64,000 nucleotides of DNA from Selenomonadaceae bacterium UBA2897 (GTDB taxonomy: Bacteria; Bacillota; Negativicutes; Selenomonadales; Selenomonadaceae), in the NCBI GenBank assembly GCA_002350105.1, contig DEDT01000041.1:1-64000 (forward strand), given 5' to 3'. The notes under the pieces are model-generated. The model was not told the DNA's origin. It worked only from the letters and a program-made list of their open reading frames with translations, and made no database searches. This document shows, one piece after another, positions 54,225-62,274 of the stretch. The translations under genes were made by a program, and so were the position numbers. Positions within the stretch are counted from its first letter, which is position 1, and every line of letters starts with the position of its first letter.

Positions 54225-54956
54225 TCAAATCGGGTGCAGCACGCTGTTGAGGAATTTTTTCGTGCGCTCGTTCTGAGGGTGCTCGAAAAGGTCTTTCGGC
54301 TTGCCCTCCTCGATGATTACGCCATCGCCCATGAAAATCACGCGGTCGGCGACCTCGCGCGCGAAGCCCATCTCGTGCGTGACGATGACCATGGTCATGC
54401 CCTGCTGGGCCAGCTGCTTCATGACGCCGAGTACCTCGCCGACCATCTCGGGGTCGAGCGCACTCGTCGGCTCATCGAACAGCATGATTTTCGGATTCAT
54501 CTCGAGCGCCCGCGCAATGGCGATGCGCTGCTTCTGCCCGCCCGACAGCTGCGAAGGATAGGCGTCGCGCTTGTCGGCAAGGCCGACCATCTGCAGGAGT
54601 TCCATGCCGCGCTTCTCGGCCTCGGCTTTGGTCATTTTCTTCAGCTCGACCGGCGCCAGCGTGATATTGTCCATGACCGTATAATTGGGGAACAGATTGA
54701 ACATCTGGAACACCATGCCGATCTGCTCGCGGAAACTGTCGATGTCCTTCGTATGGCGCACATCCGTACCAAAGACTTTGACCGTCCCTCCCTGCGCCTC
54801 CTCGAGACGGTTCAGGCAACGCAGCAGCGTGCTTTTGCCCGAGCCGCTGGGACCGATGATGCAGACGACCTCGCCCTCAGCGACGTGGAACGAAATATCC
54901 TTCAGGACCTCATTCGTGCCAAAGGACTTCACCATGTGCTCAACTTCAATTATCAT
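54225..54956 (-). CDS. Polar amino acid ABC transporter ATP-binding protein
   Basis: 243-residue ATPase of the GlnQ type. Walker A GPSGSGKSTLLR, signature LSGGQKQR, Walker B IMLFDEPTSALDPEMV, switch VTHEMG. GGAGG lies seven bases before ATG at 54956, and the start overlaps the permease gene by 11 bp. Third such ATPase in the window. Confidence 0.94.
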   Translation of the reverse strand: MIIEVEHMVKSFGTNEVLKDISFHVAEGEVVCIIGPSGSGKSTLLRCLNRLEEAQGGTVKVFGTDVRHTKDIDSFREQIGMVFQMFNLFPNYTVMDNITLAPVELKKMTKAEAEKRGMELLQMVGLADKRDAYPSQLSGGQKQRIAIARALEMNPKIMLFDEPTSALDPEMVGEVLGVMKQLAQQGMTMVIVTHEMGFAREVADRVIFMGDGVIIEEGKPKDLFEHPQNERTKKFLNSVLHPI

Positions 54957-55605
54957 GCTGGAGCCTCCTCTCTACGACCTTCGACAGCAGCGACAAGCCG
55001 ACAATGACCACGAGATACAGCAGCGCCGCGAAGGAATACACCTCGAAGGGCATATAGGTGCGCGCGATAATGATCTGCGAGTTCATCGTGAGCTCACGTA
55101 CGCTGATGACCGAGAGGATGGAGGTATCCTTCAGCGTCGTGATGAACTGGTTGATAATCGGCGGAATCATGATTTTGATGGCCTGCGGCAGCACGACTTT
55201 CTGCAAGGTCTTGAAATAGCCAAGGCCCAGGCTGCGCGCCGCCTCGACCTGCCCGACATCCACGGCCTGGATACCGCCGCGGAAAATCTCCGCTAGATAG
55301 GCACTCGCATTGATCGTCAGCGTGACGATGGCCGCAAAGAGCGGATTGAACTTCACATGCAGCAGTGCGCCGACACCGAAGAAGAGGAACAGCGCGAAAA
55401 TCATCACCGGCACGCCGCGCACGACGTACAGATAAAGCGTGTAAAAAGCCCGCAGTGCCCTGATATGGGAAAGTCCCATGACGGCGAGTACAATGCCGAG
55501 GAAAAACGCGCAGAAAAGGGAGGTGACCGCCATGATGAGCGTAACCTCCAAGCCTGCGAACAGACTCGGCCAGCACTCGGCCCAGACCGCAAGATATTGT
55601 TCCAT
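54946..55605 (-). CDS. Polar amino acid ABC transporter permease
   Basis: 219-residue permease of the HisM/GlnP family with about five helices. It has YVVRGVPVMIFALFLFFGVG and the EAA loop EAARSLGLGYFKTLQKVVLP. ATG at 55605 has GGGGGA nine bases upstream; upstream frame is spacer sequence. A hairpin (55630-55664) separates it from the binding protein gene and would lower its expression or protect the upstream message. Confidence 0.93.
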   Translation of the reverse strand: MEQYLAVWAECWPSLFAGLEVTLIMAVTSLFCAFFLGIVLAVMGLSHIRALRAFYTLYLYVVRGVPVMIFALFLFFGVGALLHVKFNPLFAAIVTLTINASAYLAEIFRGGIQAVDVGQVEAARSLGLGYFKTLQKVVLPQAIKIMIPPIINQFITTLKDTSILSVISVRELTMNSQIIIARTYMPFEVYSFAALLYLVVIVGLSLLSKVVERRLQHDN

Positions 55606-55629
55606 GAAAAAATTCCCCCAAATTAGAAA

Positions 55630-55664
55630 CAAGGAAAGAAGCAGCCAACCTGTCTCTTTCCTTG
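55630..55664 (-). promoter_or_regulatory. Intra-operon hairpin between binding protein and permease genes
   Basis: Perfect 10-bp stem CAAGGAAAGA/TCTTTCCTTG with a 15-base loop and a weak T-tail. It may be a partial terminator or message stabiliser. Confidence 0.55.
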
Positions 55665-55700
55665 CCTACATCCCTGGATGTGACTGAAGCGGTAAATGCG

Positions 55701-56507
55701 TTACTTCTTGGAGATATACTGACCGACAATCTTGTCGTACGTGCCGTTCTCCTTGATTTTCTTCAGACCCTCATTGAACTTCTTCAGCAGTTCCGCGTTG
55801 GCGCCCTTCTTGACGGCAAAGCCATAGGATGGCGGATCAATGACGGAGTCCACAGCGATACGCAGTTTCGCCTGCTCGCCGATCTTGATCTGATAGTTGA
55901 TGACCGGATAATCCTCCATGAGGAAGTCCGCATTGCCGTTGGCCACGGCGAGCATCATGCTCGGCGAATCATCGTAGTAGTTGATGGTCAGGCCGTATTT
56001 ATCCTTGTTGTCCTCGGCGAACTTCGCACCCGTCGTGCCCTTTTTGACGGCGGCCGTCTTGCCCTTGAGGTCCTCGACCTTGTTGATGCTCGTGTTATCC
56101 TTATTCACGACCACCGCGAGGCCGGACTGGATATAGCCATCCGAGAAATCAACTTTCTGCTTGCGCTCATCCGTGATGTTCATACCCGCAATCGCGCCAT
56201 CGATCTGATCGGAAACGAGAGCCGGAATGATGCCCGAGAAATCCATCGGCTTCAGCTCGTAATCGATGCCCTCTTCTTTGGCAATCGCGTCGAGCAATTC
56301 CACGTCGATGCCTTTATATTTGCCATTCTCCTCCATCGAGAACGGAGCATATTTGGCGTCGCAGGCAATCACGAATTTTTTGGCCTGACCGGCAGACGAA
56401 GACGAGCTGCTGGAATCCGTCTTCTCCGCTACAGCACCACAGCCGGCGGCCACAGCCATCACGCCAACCAGAGCGACGGCCAGCAATTTTTTCCAAGGTT
56501 TCATCAT
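55701..56507 (-). CDS. Polar amino acid-binding lipoprotein
   Basis: 268-residue family 3 binding protein. The lipobox is MAVAAGC, then a Ser-rich linker. Core KKFVIACDAKYAPFSMEENG, GIDVELLDAIAKEEG and AGMNITDERKQKVDFSDGYI show the amino acid-binding residues. ATG at 56507 or 56504 with GGGAGGG upstream. It lies behind a leader with a strong terminator. It is a paralogue of the binding protein at 35526-36323. Confidence 0.93.
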   Translation of the reverse strand: MMKPWKKLLAVALVGVMAVAAGCGAVAEKTDSSSSSSSAGQAKKFVIACDAKYAPFSMEENGKYKGIDVELLDAIAKEEGIDYELKPMDFSGIIPALVSDQIDGAIAGMNITDERKQKVDFSDGYIQSGLAVVVNKDNTSINKVEDLKGKTAAVKKGTTGAKFAEDNKDKYGLTINYYDDSPSMMLAVANGNADFLMEDYPVINYQIKIGEQAKLRIAVDSVIDPPSYGFAVKKGANAELLKKFNEGLKKIKENGTYDKIVGQYISKK

Positions 56508-56525
56508 CGAATATCCCTCCCAAAA

Positions 56526-56569
56526 CAAAAACGGTGCCAAAGGAAGACTATCCTTCCCTCGGCACCGTT
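56526..56569 (-). terminator. Leader terminator of the third amino acid transporter
   Basis: AACGGTGCC (56569-56561) pairs with GGCACCGTT, with an inner GGAAG/CTTCC stem, followed by TTTTG TTTT on the minus strand. Its 5' arm overlaps the shared element GGC-AACGGT-GCC (56572-56561). Confidence 0.78.
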
Positions 56570-56620
56570 GCCATCAGAACATAACGCTATGGTGAATGTT
56601 CGTCCTCTTGTTATGCATCT

Positions 56621-56649
56621 ATTCTAGTCAACAAACGTTCTAGCGTCAA
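56621..56649 (-). promoter_or_regulatory. Promoter of the third amino acid transporter
   Basis: Minus-strand TTGACG (56649-56644), 17-base spacer, TAGAAT (56626-56621). The inverted repeat GTTCTA-N7-TAGAAC (56637-56655) is centred on the -35 box, a likely operator. Confidence 0.68.
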
Positions 56650-56672
56650 TAGAACTTTCGATGTAGAAACCG

Positions 56673-57233
56673 TTATCGCCCCAGATCGCCGAGGAAATTA
56701 TCCTCATCGGCCCAGTCATCTGGCATCCCCTTGACGACCAGAACCGGGCAATGCGCCTGCGCCAGTACCTGGCTGGAAACGCTGCCCATGAGCAGGCGGC
56801 GGAACGTGCCAAAGCCACGGCTGCCCATGACGATGAGGTCACTCTCCTCTTCCTCAGCGATATCGAGCACGGTCTCGGCGGGGTCGCCCACCTCCACGCG
56901 CGTATGTGCGCGCACATGGCGCGGGATCACATGCATGAGATCCGCCAGGAACTGAAAAGCCGCAATCTTGAGCTCAGCCGGCACGTAACCGCTGAGACTG
57001 ACCTGCTCAAAGGCAGCCACATTTTTATTGTAATCCACAACCATGAGCAACGTAAGCTCCGCACCCGTGGCCTCCGCGAGCTGAATCGCTTCGCCCACGG
57101 CCTTGAATGCCGTTCCCGAGCCATCCGTCGGCACGAGGATACGATGGCATTTGACATGCCTTGCCGGCTCGCCCTGCCGCTCCTGAATCACCGCCACGAC
57201 TTTGGCGGCCTGCATTTCTGCCTGTTCTGACAT
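56673..57233 (-). CDS. Universal stress protein (UspA family)
   Basis: 186-residue protein with one Usp domain. It starts HRILVPTDGSGTAFKAVGEA after about 30 residues of N-terminal extension, and its ATP-binding loop is SDLIVMGSRGFGTFRRLLMG with the Gly-2X-Gly-9X-Gly(S/T) pattern. The end CPVLVVKGMPDDWADEDNF is also typical, with an acidic extension. It lies 50 bases after the ABC-2 permease gene and may be read through from that operon. What it responds to is unknown. Confidence 0.88.
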   Translation of the reverse strand: MSEQAEMQAAKVVAVIQERQGEPARHVKCHRILVPTDGSGTAFKAVGEAIQLAEATGAELTLLMVVDYNKNVAAFEQVSLSGYVPAELKIAAFQFLADLMHVIPRHVRAHTRVEVGDPAETVLDIAEEEESDLIVMGSRGFGTFRRLLMGSVSSQVLAQAHCPVLVVKGMPDDWADEDNFLGDLGR

Positions 57234-57283
57234 CTGCTCTGCCTCTTTTCTTGAAAAGCCTATGCGGGCCTCATTCCACGAAC

Positions 57284-58471
57284 TTACTCAGCCTCCGCAG
57301 CCAGCTTCTGCATCTCTGCCTCACGGCGCTGGTCAGCGACCTGACGCTGCTGGAGCTGCTGCTTGCTGCGGTAGAACTTCACGCAGAACAGCACCGCCAC
57401 CACGCCGATATAGATGAGAAATGCGCCGATCTCTTTCGAGATATCCGCCAGTCCCGCCCCACGCAGGATGATGTCCCGCGTGAAATGGAACTCCCAGGTC
57501 AGGGGAAAGACATGCGAAAGGTTCAGCACCCAGTCCGGATAAAATGCCGTCGGGCCCGTCGGGCCGCCAAAGATGAAGCCGCCCGGGATGAACAGGATCA
57601 TACGCGAGGAGGCAATACCCGGATTGGCTGCCGTCCAGCCGAAGAGCAAGCTCAGCATGCCCACGGTCATCACGTAAAAGGCCTGAATGAGCAGGAATGC
57701 AGCGAGGTGCCCGGAGAAAGTCATATCCCCGAGTACCCGCAACAAGGCCATACCAACGACAAAGGACACGGCGAGACATGCACCATAGGGCAGGATGCGC
57801 AGGATGAGATCCCACGGCGTGCCCTCCAGCAGGATGCGGTCGAGCTGATGCGTGAGCCGCAGACGTGGAATCATGCCGATGGTCGCAAAGGTGAAGAACA
57901 TCGAACCGAAGAAGAACAGGAAGCCCTGTACCTCCACGTTGTAGTTCGAGCCGTTCGGGTTGAAGAGGTTGCGGTCGGCGAGGCCGATGGTGCCGCGCAG
58001 GCTGTCGTTCGTACTGCCCGGATCGCCCTGTGCAGCAGCATTATCGAGCCCGACAAGCTCATTGAGTGCCACCTTGATCTCCGAGCTTTGCGCCGTGTTG
58101 GTATTATCATAGAACACACCGATATTCGCGGCCTCGCCCGTATAGCGGCTCTTCTCGAGATCCGGCGGGAAATACACCACCGCGATGGCCTGATCGCGAT
58201 AGAAAAGCGTCTGCGGATCCGTCGGCGTATTGATGACCGCCGTGACGTGCATGAACTCCGAGGCATTGATGCGGTTCGTCATCTCATGGCTGTAGGCTGA
58301 GTTATCGAGGTCGATGACGGCAACCGGTGCATCGGCAGCGATATTGCTGCTGAGCATCGTGCCGAGCACGAGCGCGATGACCGTGGCCACCATGATGCAG
58401 ACTTTCTCATAGGGCATGCCCTGACCGGAGAATAGAAAGCGGATTTCATCTTTTAGCGAATTCACTGTCAT
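57284..58471 (-). CDS. ABC-2 type permease (YbhR/YhiI group)
   Basis: 395-residue membrane protein. An N-terminal helix (YEKVCIMVATVIALVLGTML) is followed by a long periplasmic domain (VAVIDLDNSAYSHEMTNRIN and YFPPDLEKSRYTG) and five to six C-terminal helices, the ABC-2 membrane layout. No ATP-binding gene is beside it, so it either borrows an ATPase or works with the HlyD adaptor only. It overlaps the adaptor gene by 26 bp. It is likely an exporter of a drug or lipid under MarR control. Confidence 0.85.
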   Translation of the reverse strand: MTVNSLKDEIRFLFSGQGMPYEKVCIMVATVIALVLGTMLSSNIAADAPVAVIDLDNSAYSHEMTNRINASEFMHVTAVINTPTDPQTLFYRDQAIAVVYFPPDLEKSRYTGEAANIGVFYDNTNTAQSSEIKVALNELVGLDNAAAQGDPGSTNDSLRGTIGLADRNLFNPNGSNYNVEVQGFLFFFGSMFFTFATIGMIPRLRLTHQLDRILLEGTPWDLILRILPYGACLAVSFVVGMALLRVLGDMTFSGHLAAFLLIQAFYVMTVGMLSLLFGWTAANPGIASSRMILFIPGGFIFGGPTGPTAFYPDWVLNLSHVFPLTWEFHFTRDIILRGAGLADISKEIGAFLIYIGVVAVLFCVKFYRSKQQLQQRQVADQRREAEMQKLAAEAE

Positions 58472-59567
58472 TCACCCCGATCGTCATGCCTGGCATCACG
58501 CCATCCTGTGGATCGATGAAGATACGCACCTGGAACCCTGTAAGATCCGCCTGTCCCTTTTCGCGGGACTGCTTGAGATCGGCAAAGCCCGGCGCCTTCG
58601 TCAGCAGGCGGATTGTGCCCGTGACTTTCTTTTCTCCGGCCACAGTCGTGCCCGTGATGGTGTCGCCCTCGCTGAGGCCCCTGGCCTGCTGCTCGCTGAT
58701 ATAGATATCGTAGTAGGCACGGTCACTCTCCAGCAGCACCACCGGCGTCGAGGGGGCGATCATCTCGCCCTCTTTGGCGAGGACTTTCAGCACTTTGCCA
58801 TCCTCCGGCGCGCGCAGCGTGAGGCGTTCCTTCTGCACCTGCAGCTGCTTGAGCTGGACTTCCAGCGCCTGCTTCTGCTGGGCAAGGGCGTCGATGTCAT
58901 TGCTCATGTTGCTTGCGGCCTGACGCTGCTGTGCAATGGTCGGCAGATTCAGGCTGTCCGTATTGCCCGTATCCTGCGCACCCACGAGCAATTTATCGAG
59001 GAGCTGCTGCTGCTGTTCCACATTGGCCTGCGCCACATTCAAGGCCATGGTTGCATCGTCGAGCTGGGACTGTGCCACCGCACCGGCGGACACGAGTGCC
59101 GCCTTGCGCTGATAGTCGATCTGGCTGTTCTTCAACGTAGCCGCAGCTGCTGAGACGGCTGCGCGCTGCTGGTCAATCTGGCGGAAGCTCTGCGTCTCAT
59201 CGTTATCCGCCTTCATGTAGTTCACGACCTGCGTGCCGCCCTGCGAGCGGATCTGCGCATCGAGCTGCGCAATCTGAGCCTGCAATTTCTCTATGGCGAG
59301 ATCCGTATCGGTCGCGTCAATCTCCATGATGACATCGCCCTTTTTGACCTCATCGCCCTCTTTGACATGCACGCTCAAAAGACGGCCGCTCACGCTATCA
59401 AAGGACATCTTGACCTGCTCGGCCGTGAGGATGCCTTCCTTTTTCTCCATGCCCAATGCGATGGCATCGTGCCCCTTGTACATGAGGAGCAACCCGCCGA
59501 TAAAGAGCAAGGCAATAAAGACCGCCCCCACACGCAACGCTTTCTTCCTCGTATTGACCTTCTGCAT
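58446..59567 (-). CDS. HlyD-family membrane fusion protein
   Basis: 373-residue adaptor with one N-terminal anchor (VGAVFIALLFIGGLLLMY), lipoyl half motif VSGRLLSVHVKEGDEVKKGD, a long alpha-helical hairpin of about 130 residues rich in Gln and Ala, and the second half motif LRAPEDGKVLKVLAKEGEMI. The long hairpin suggests contact with a TolC-type channel. It follows marR and overlaps the ABC-2 permease gene. A 12-bp palindrome GCACAATTGTGC lies in the gap before it. Confidence 0.9.
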   Translation of the reverse strand: MQKVNTRKKALRVGAVFIALLFIGGLLLMYKGHDAIALGMEKKEGILTAEQVKMSFDSVSGRLLSVHVKEGDEVKKGDVIMEIDATDTDLAIEKLQAQIAQLDAQIRSQGGTQVVNYMKADNDETQSFRQIDQQRAAVSAAAATLKNSQIDYQRKAALVSAGAVAQSQLDDATMALNVAQANVEQQQQLLDKLLVGAQDTGNTDSLNLPTIAQQRQAASNMSNDIDALAQQKQALEVQLKQLQVQKERLTLRAPEDGKVLKVLAKEGEMIAPSTPVVLLESDRAYYDIYISEQQARGLSEGDTITGTTVAGEKKVTGTIRLLTKAPGFADLKQSREKGQADLTGFQVRIFIDPQDGVMPGMTIGVNDSEFAKR

Positions 59568-59661
59568 CGTTCTCCTTTTCCCGGACTAACCCAATCCGTA
59601 CGCCTGCACAATTGTGCCTATAAGCATTTTTGCAGGACGATTTTTCCTTCTTATATGTCAT

Positions 59662-60144
59662 TCAGCTGCCCAGCTTGTGCAACAGGCGAATTAGTTCTTT
59701 CTGCTCCGCTTCGGTCAGCTTCTCCATGAGCCGCGTGACACGCAGGTAATGCGGCGGCAGGATTTCATCCATAAAGGCAACCCCCCGCGCGGTGAGACAC
59801 ACGACCTTGCCCCGCCCGTCCCCGGCGGCGGGGACGACATCCACCATGCCCTCGCGCGCGAGGCGCTGCAGCATATTGCTGATGGTCGCGCGCGTCACGC
59901 CGACCTTCGCAGCCAGCTGCGAAGGCGCCACGCCCACGCGGTTCTGATGCAGCACGATAAGGGCACAGAAGCGCCCCTCTGACAGATGATATTCCCGCTG
60001 TAATACATCGAGAATCTCCTGCTGCACATCCTCACCGGCCTGTTTGATGCCCAGCATCGCGATGACCGCCGCCGGATTGATCTCCGGCACTAATTTTTTA
60101 TGACGTTCCAATTCTTCCCAGGTCGGGATCATTTCCCGTTTCAA
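59662..60144 (-). CDS. MarR-family transcriptional regulator
   Basis: 160-residue regulator. The winged helix is seen in VAPSQLAAKVGVTRATISNM and the wing VDVVPAAGDGRGKVVCLTAR. TTG at 60144 follows GAGGTGAGAATT; ATG at 60132 is possible but farther from that site. It is the first gene before the HlyD and ABC-2 exporter, and an 18-base palindrome at 60162-60179 sits on its own promoter, so it is probably autoregulated and controls the exporter. Confidence 0.9.
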   Translation of the reverse strand: MKREMIPTWEELERHKKLVPEINPAAVIAMLGIKQAGEDVQQEILDVLQREYHLSEGRFCALIVLHQNRVGVAPSQLAAKVGVTRATISNMLQRLAREGMVDVVPAAGDGRGKVVCLTARGVAFMDEILPPHYLRVTRLMEKLTEAEQKELIRLLHKLGS

Positions 60145-60161
60145 ATTCTCACCTCGCTATA

Positions 60162-60179
60162 TAGTTAGCTTGCTAACTA
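60162..60179. promoter_or_regulatory. MarR-type operator
   Basis: Perfect inverted repeat TAGTTAGC-TT-GCTAACTA just downstream of the -10 box of the marR promoter, covering the transcript start. Confidence 0.75.
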
Positions 60180-60190
60180 ATTACTTGCTT

Positions 60191-60219
60191 ATTATAGGAG
60201 GATTCCTCGCCATCGTCAA
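60191..60219 (-). promoter_or_regulatory. Promoter of the marR operon
   Basis: Minus-strand TTGACG (60219-60214), 17-base spacer, TATAAT (60196-60191). Confidence 0.8.
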
Positions 60220-60229
60220 GCATAACAAC

Positions 60230-60260
60230 AAAAAAATCCTGTTCCCCAAAGGAACAGGAT
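60230..60260 (-). terminator. Terminator after the LPP20-like gene
   Basis: Perfect 10-bp stem ATCCTGTTCC/GGAACAGGAT (60236-60245 and 60251-60260), then seven T residues on the minus strand. Confidence 0.9.
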
Positions 60261-60286
60261 GAAAGATATTCAATCCGAAAGAAAAA

Positions 60287-61264
60287 TCAGCGTACAAATA
60301 CGACGCTCGTGTTATCGAGGAAGTGCGTAGCACCGTTCTCGATGAGCACGCGGTTCGCATCTGCCGTGCTCAGCACCGGATTGCCATTGTGGTTGTCCAG
60401 CGAAACAGCCTTGACCACCAGCGGGTTGCTGCCAGCACGGGCAGCCTGGCCCATATCCGACGTGTAGGATGCCATGCCCTGCTTGACGATCAGGTCATAA
60501 TTGAGGTTCTTGTACCCATAGATGGGGTTGCCCTCAGCGTTCTTGATGACCGGGCTCATGACCGGACGCAGGCCGAGGCCGCGGCAGTCAACGATGAGGC
60601 CCGTGTAGTTGCCAACCGCCTGGCCAACGGGAGCCGGAGCAGCCGAGCTGGCAGGAACGGATGGGGCAGCAGGCGTAGCGGCCGACTGCTGCGGAGCAGC
60701 CGGAGTCTGAGACTGCTGCGGGGTCGGGGTATTGACCTTTACCTCAACATTAACCGACGTCGAGGGAGCTGGTGCCGGAGCTACCGAAGCAACGGGCTGC
60801 GGGAACGGCTCCTTTACCGTCGGCTGCGGCAGAACGGCTTTCGCGATAGACGAAGTCACGCCGAACATCGGCACCTCCATCGTGACCGTGTAAGCGCCAT
60901 CCTTGTCAAAGGACTCGCTGACGACGCGAGCGCCCTTAATCGTAGCAGACATATGCGCCTTCACGACATCACTCGTCGTCATGTTCATCTCGACCGTCGT
61001 ATCAGAATCGATCTGAACACCTTTTACCGTCTCAGCGAGCTGACGCCAGCCATCGACGATAGCAGCACGACGCGCCAGAATCTTGCCCTGAGCCAGATTG
61101 ACGGCCTGCGGCGGCATAACGCCCATACCCACAGCGCGAACGACACCCTTCTCGTAGTCGATCTCGCCCGTGCCGTTACCCATGGCAAAGGCACTGGCTG
61201 CTGACATGACGACCATGGCCGCAGCGACCATAGCCGTCGTCAGCAATCTCACATACTTATTCAT
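60287..61264 (-). CDS. Exported LPP20-like protein
   Basis: 325-residue secreted protein. The signal peptide ends near AASAFA-MGN; there is no lipobox Cys. The N-terminal domain (IDYEKGVVRAVGMGVMPPQA, then LARRAAIVDGWRQLAETVKG) matches the LPP20 family. A Pro/Ala/Gln/Ser-rich linker (residues about 150-225) follows, then a C-terminal domain with LIVDCRGLGLRPVMSPVI. ATG at 61264 has AAGGAGG seven bases upstream. It is monocistronic with a consensus promoter and a hairpin in its leader (61293-61307). Function is unknown; LPP20-like proteins occur near surface and flagellar genes. Confidence 0.75.
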   Translation of the reverse strand: MNKYVRLLTTAMVAAAMVVMSAASAFAMGNGTGEIDYEKGVVRAVGMGVMPPQAVNLAQGKILARRAAIVDGWRQLAETVKGVQIDSDTTVEMNMTTSDVVKAHMSATIKGARVVSESFDKDGAYTVTMEVPMFGVTSSIAKAVLPQPTVKEPFPQPVASVAPAPAPSTSVNVEVKVNTPTPQQSQTPAAPQQSAATPAAPSVPASSAAPAPVGQAVGNYTGLIVDCRGLGLRPVMSPVIKNAEGNPIYGYKNLNYDLIVKQGMASYTSDMGQAARAGSNPLVVKAVSLDNHNGNPVLSTADANRVLIENGATHFLDNTSVVFVR

Positions 61265-61292
61265 GTCCAATCCTCCTTAATCAGAACACTTC

Positions 61293-61307
61293 GTTGTGAA
61301 GCACAAC
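61293..61307. repeat. Inverted repeat at the LPP20-like promoter
   Basis: GTTGTG-AAG-CACAAC, perfect 6-3-6, at the expected transcript start. It may be a regulator site or a 5' hairpin. Confidence 0.5.
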
Positions 61308-61310
61308 TTT

Positions 61311-61339
61311 ATTATAAAGACGTGTCTCATTTTTGACAA
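61311..61339 (-). promoter_or_regulatory. Promoter of the LPP20-like gene
   Basis: Minus-strand TTGTCA (61339-61334), 17-base spacer, TATAAT (61316-61311). Confidence 0.78.
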
Positions 61340-61389
61340 GTCTTATGTCCTATTTTTCTAAAAAGAACAACCCGGAATCGTCTGTCCCA

Positions 61390-62250
61390 TCAGTGCTGCT
61401 GCCAATAGGCAGCCACCTTATCCGCCAAGGCCCGTGCGGAGTTCAAGCCCGCCTTGTCGAGCACGCGCTGCCCCGTCAGCCGTTTCTCCTCCAGCACGAG
61501 CTGGTAGGAGTCCCGGTACTCGCCGATGACGCGGCGCCCGTTATAAATATCCACTGCGCGCACGATAACATCTCCCTGACAGGTATGCCCGGTCGCATCA
61601 TCCGTTACCGGACGGATACTGACCTCGCCGATGATCGCCAGCGGCACATCCTGATGGTCAGTCTCAATTCTTTGTGAGAGGCTCTGACAGAAGGTTTCAA
61701 ACGGCTGACGGTTATCCATGATGGAACGGCTCAAATCTGCCTGATCGGCCATCTGAAATCCCAGACGCTCGAAAACATCCTTATAGACCGTCGCGAGCTG
61801 GGACTGACTGCTCTGGAAATGCGCCGCATCCATCGCCATGCCATTGACGCGAATCAGGCAGTAAAAAGCCTTATCATCATGGCGCTCTGTCTGTGCCGCA
61901 TTCACCTGGCCGATACGTGCTGTCAGTTTGTCCATGTCGACCGTGACTTTGCTGTAAAGGAGCAGTTTGCTCCCATCCTTTTGCTGATTGAAGACCTGGG
62001 GCTGCGCCGTGTACTGCTCATACTCCCCCATGAGCTGACGAAACAGCGGATTTTGCGGTGTTATCAGGTAGCGAAGTGCCTTGAACATCGCTTTCTTCCG
62101 TGCATTCGCGATCGCTCCCTGCTCACTGCCCTGCGAGGAAACCCCGCAAACCGTCATCGTCGTTGGGGCCGCCTGTACGGCAGCCATCGGCAGAAAGAAG
62201 AGTGAGCAGAACGCGGCTGCCAGCAGAATACGCCCCAACCCCCGTATCAT
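61390..62250 (-). CDS. Exported protein, FlgT N-terminal-like
   Basis: 286-residue protein with a signal peptide (LLAAAFCSLFFLPMAAVQAA). The next 80 residues (GAIANARKKAMFKALRYLIT) resemble the start of FlgT-like exported proteins, where a helix rich in Ala and Arg is followed by beta-strands (LYSKVTVDMDKLTARIGQVN). The rest is not assigned. ATG at 62250 has GGAGG upstream. It follows the gene at 62275-63426 by 24 bases and is probably in one operon with it. I do not recognise a function. Confidence 0.65.
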   Translation of the reverse strand: MIRGLGRILLAAAFCSLFFLPMAAVQAAPTTMTVCGVSSQGSEQGAIANARKKAMFKALRYLITPQNPLFRQLMGEYEQYTAQPQVFNQQKDGSKLLLYSKVTVDMDKLTARIGQVNAAQTERHDDKAFYCLIRVNGMAMDAAHFQSSQSQLATVYKDVFERLGFQMADQADLSRSIMDNRQPFETFCQSLSQRIETDHQDVPLAIIGEVSIRPVTDDATGHTCQGDVIVRAVDIYNGRRVIGEYRDSYQLVLEEKRLTGQRVLDKAGLNSARALADKVAAYWQQH

Positions 62251-62274
62251 AAGCAACCACCTCCAGACAAGGCA

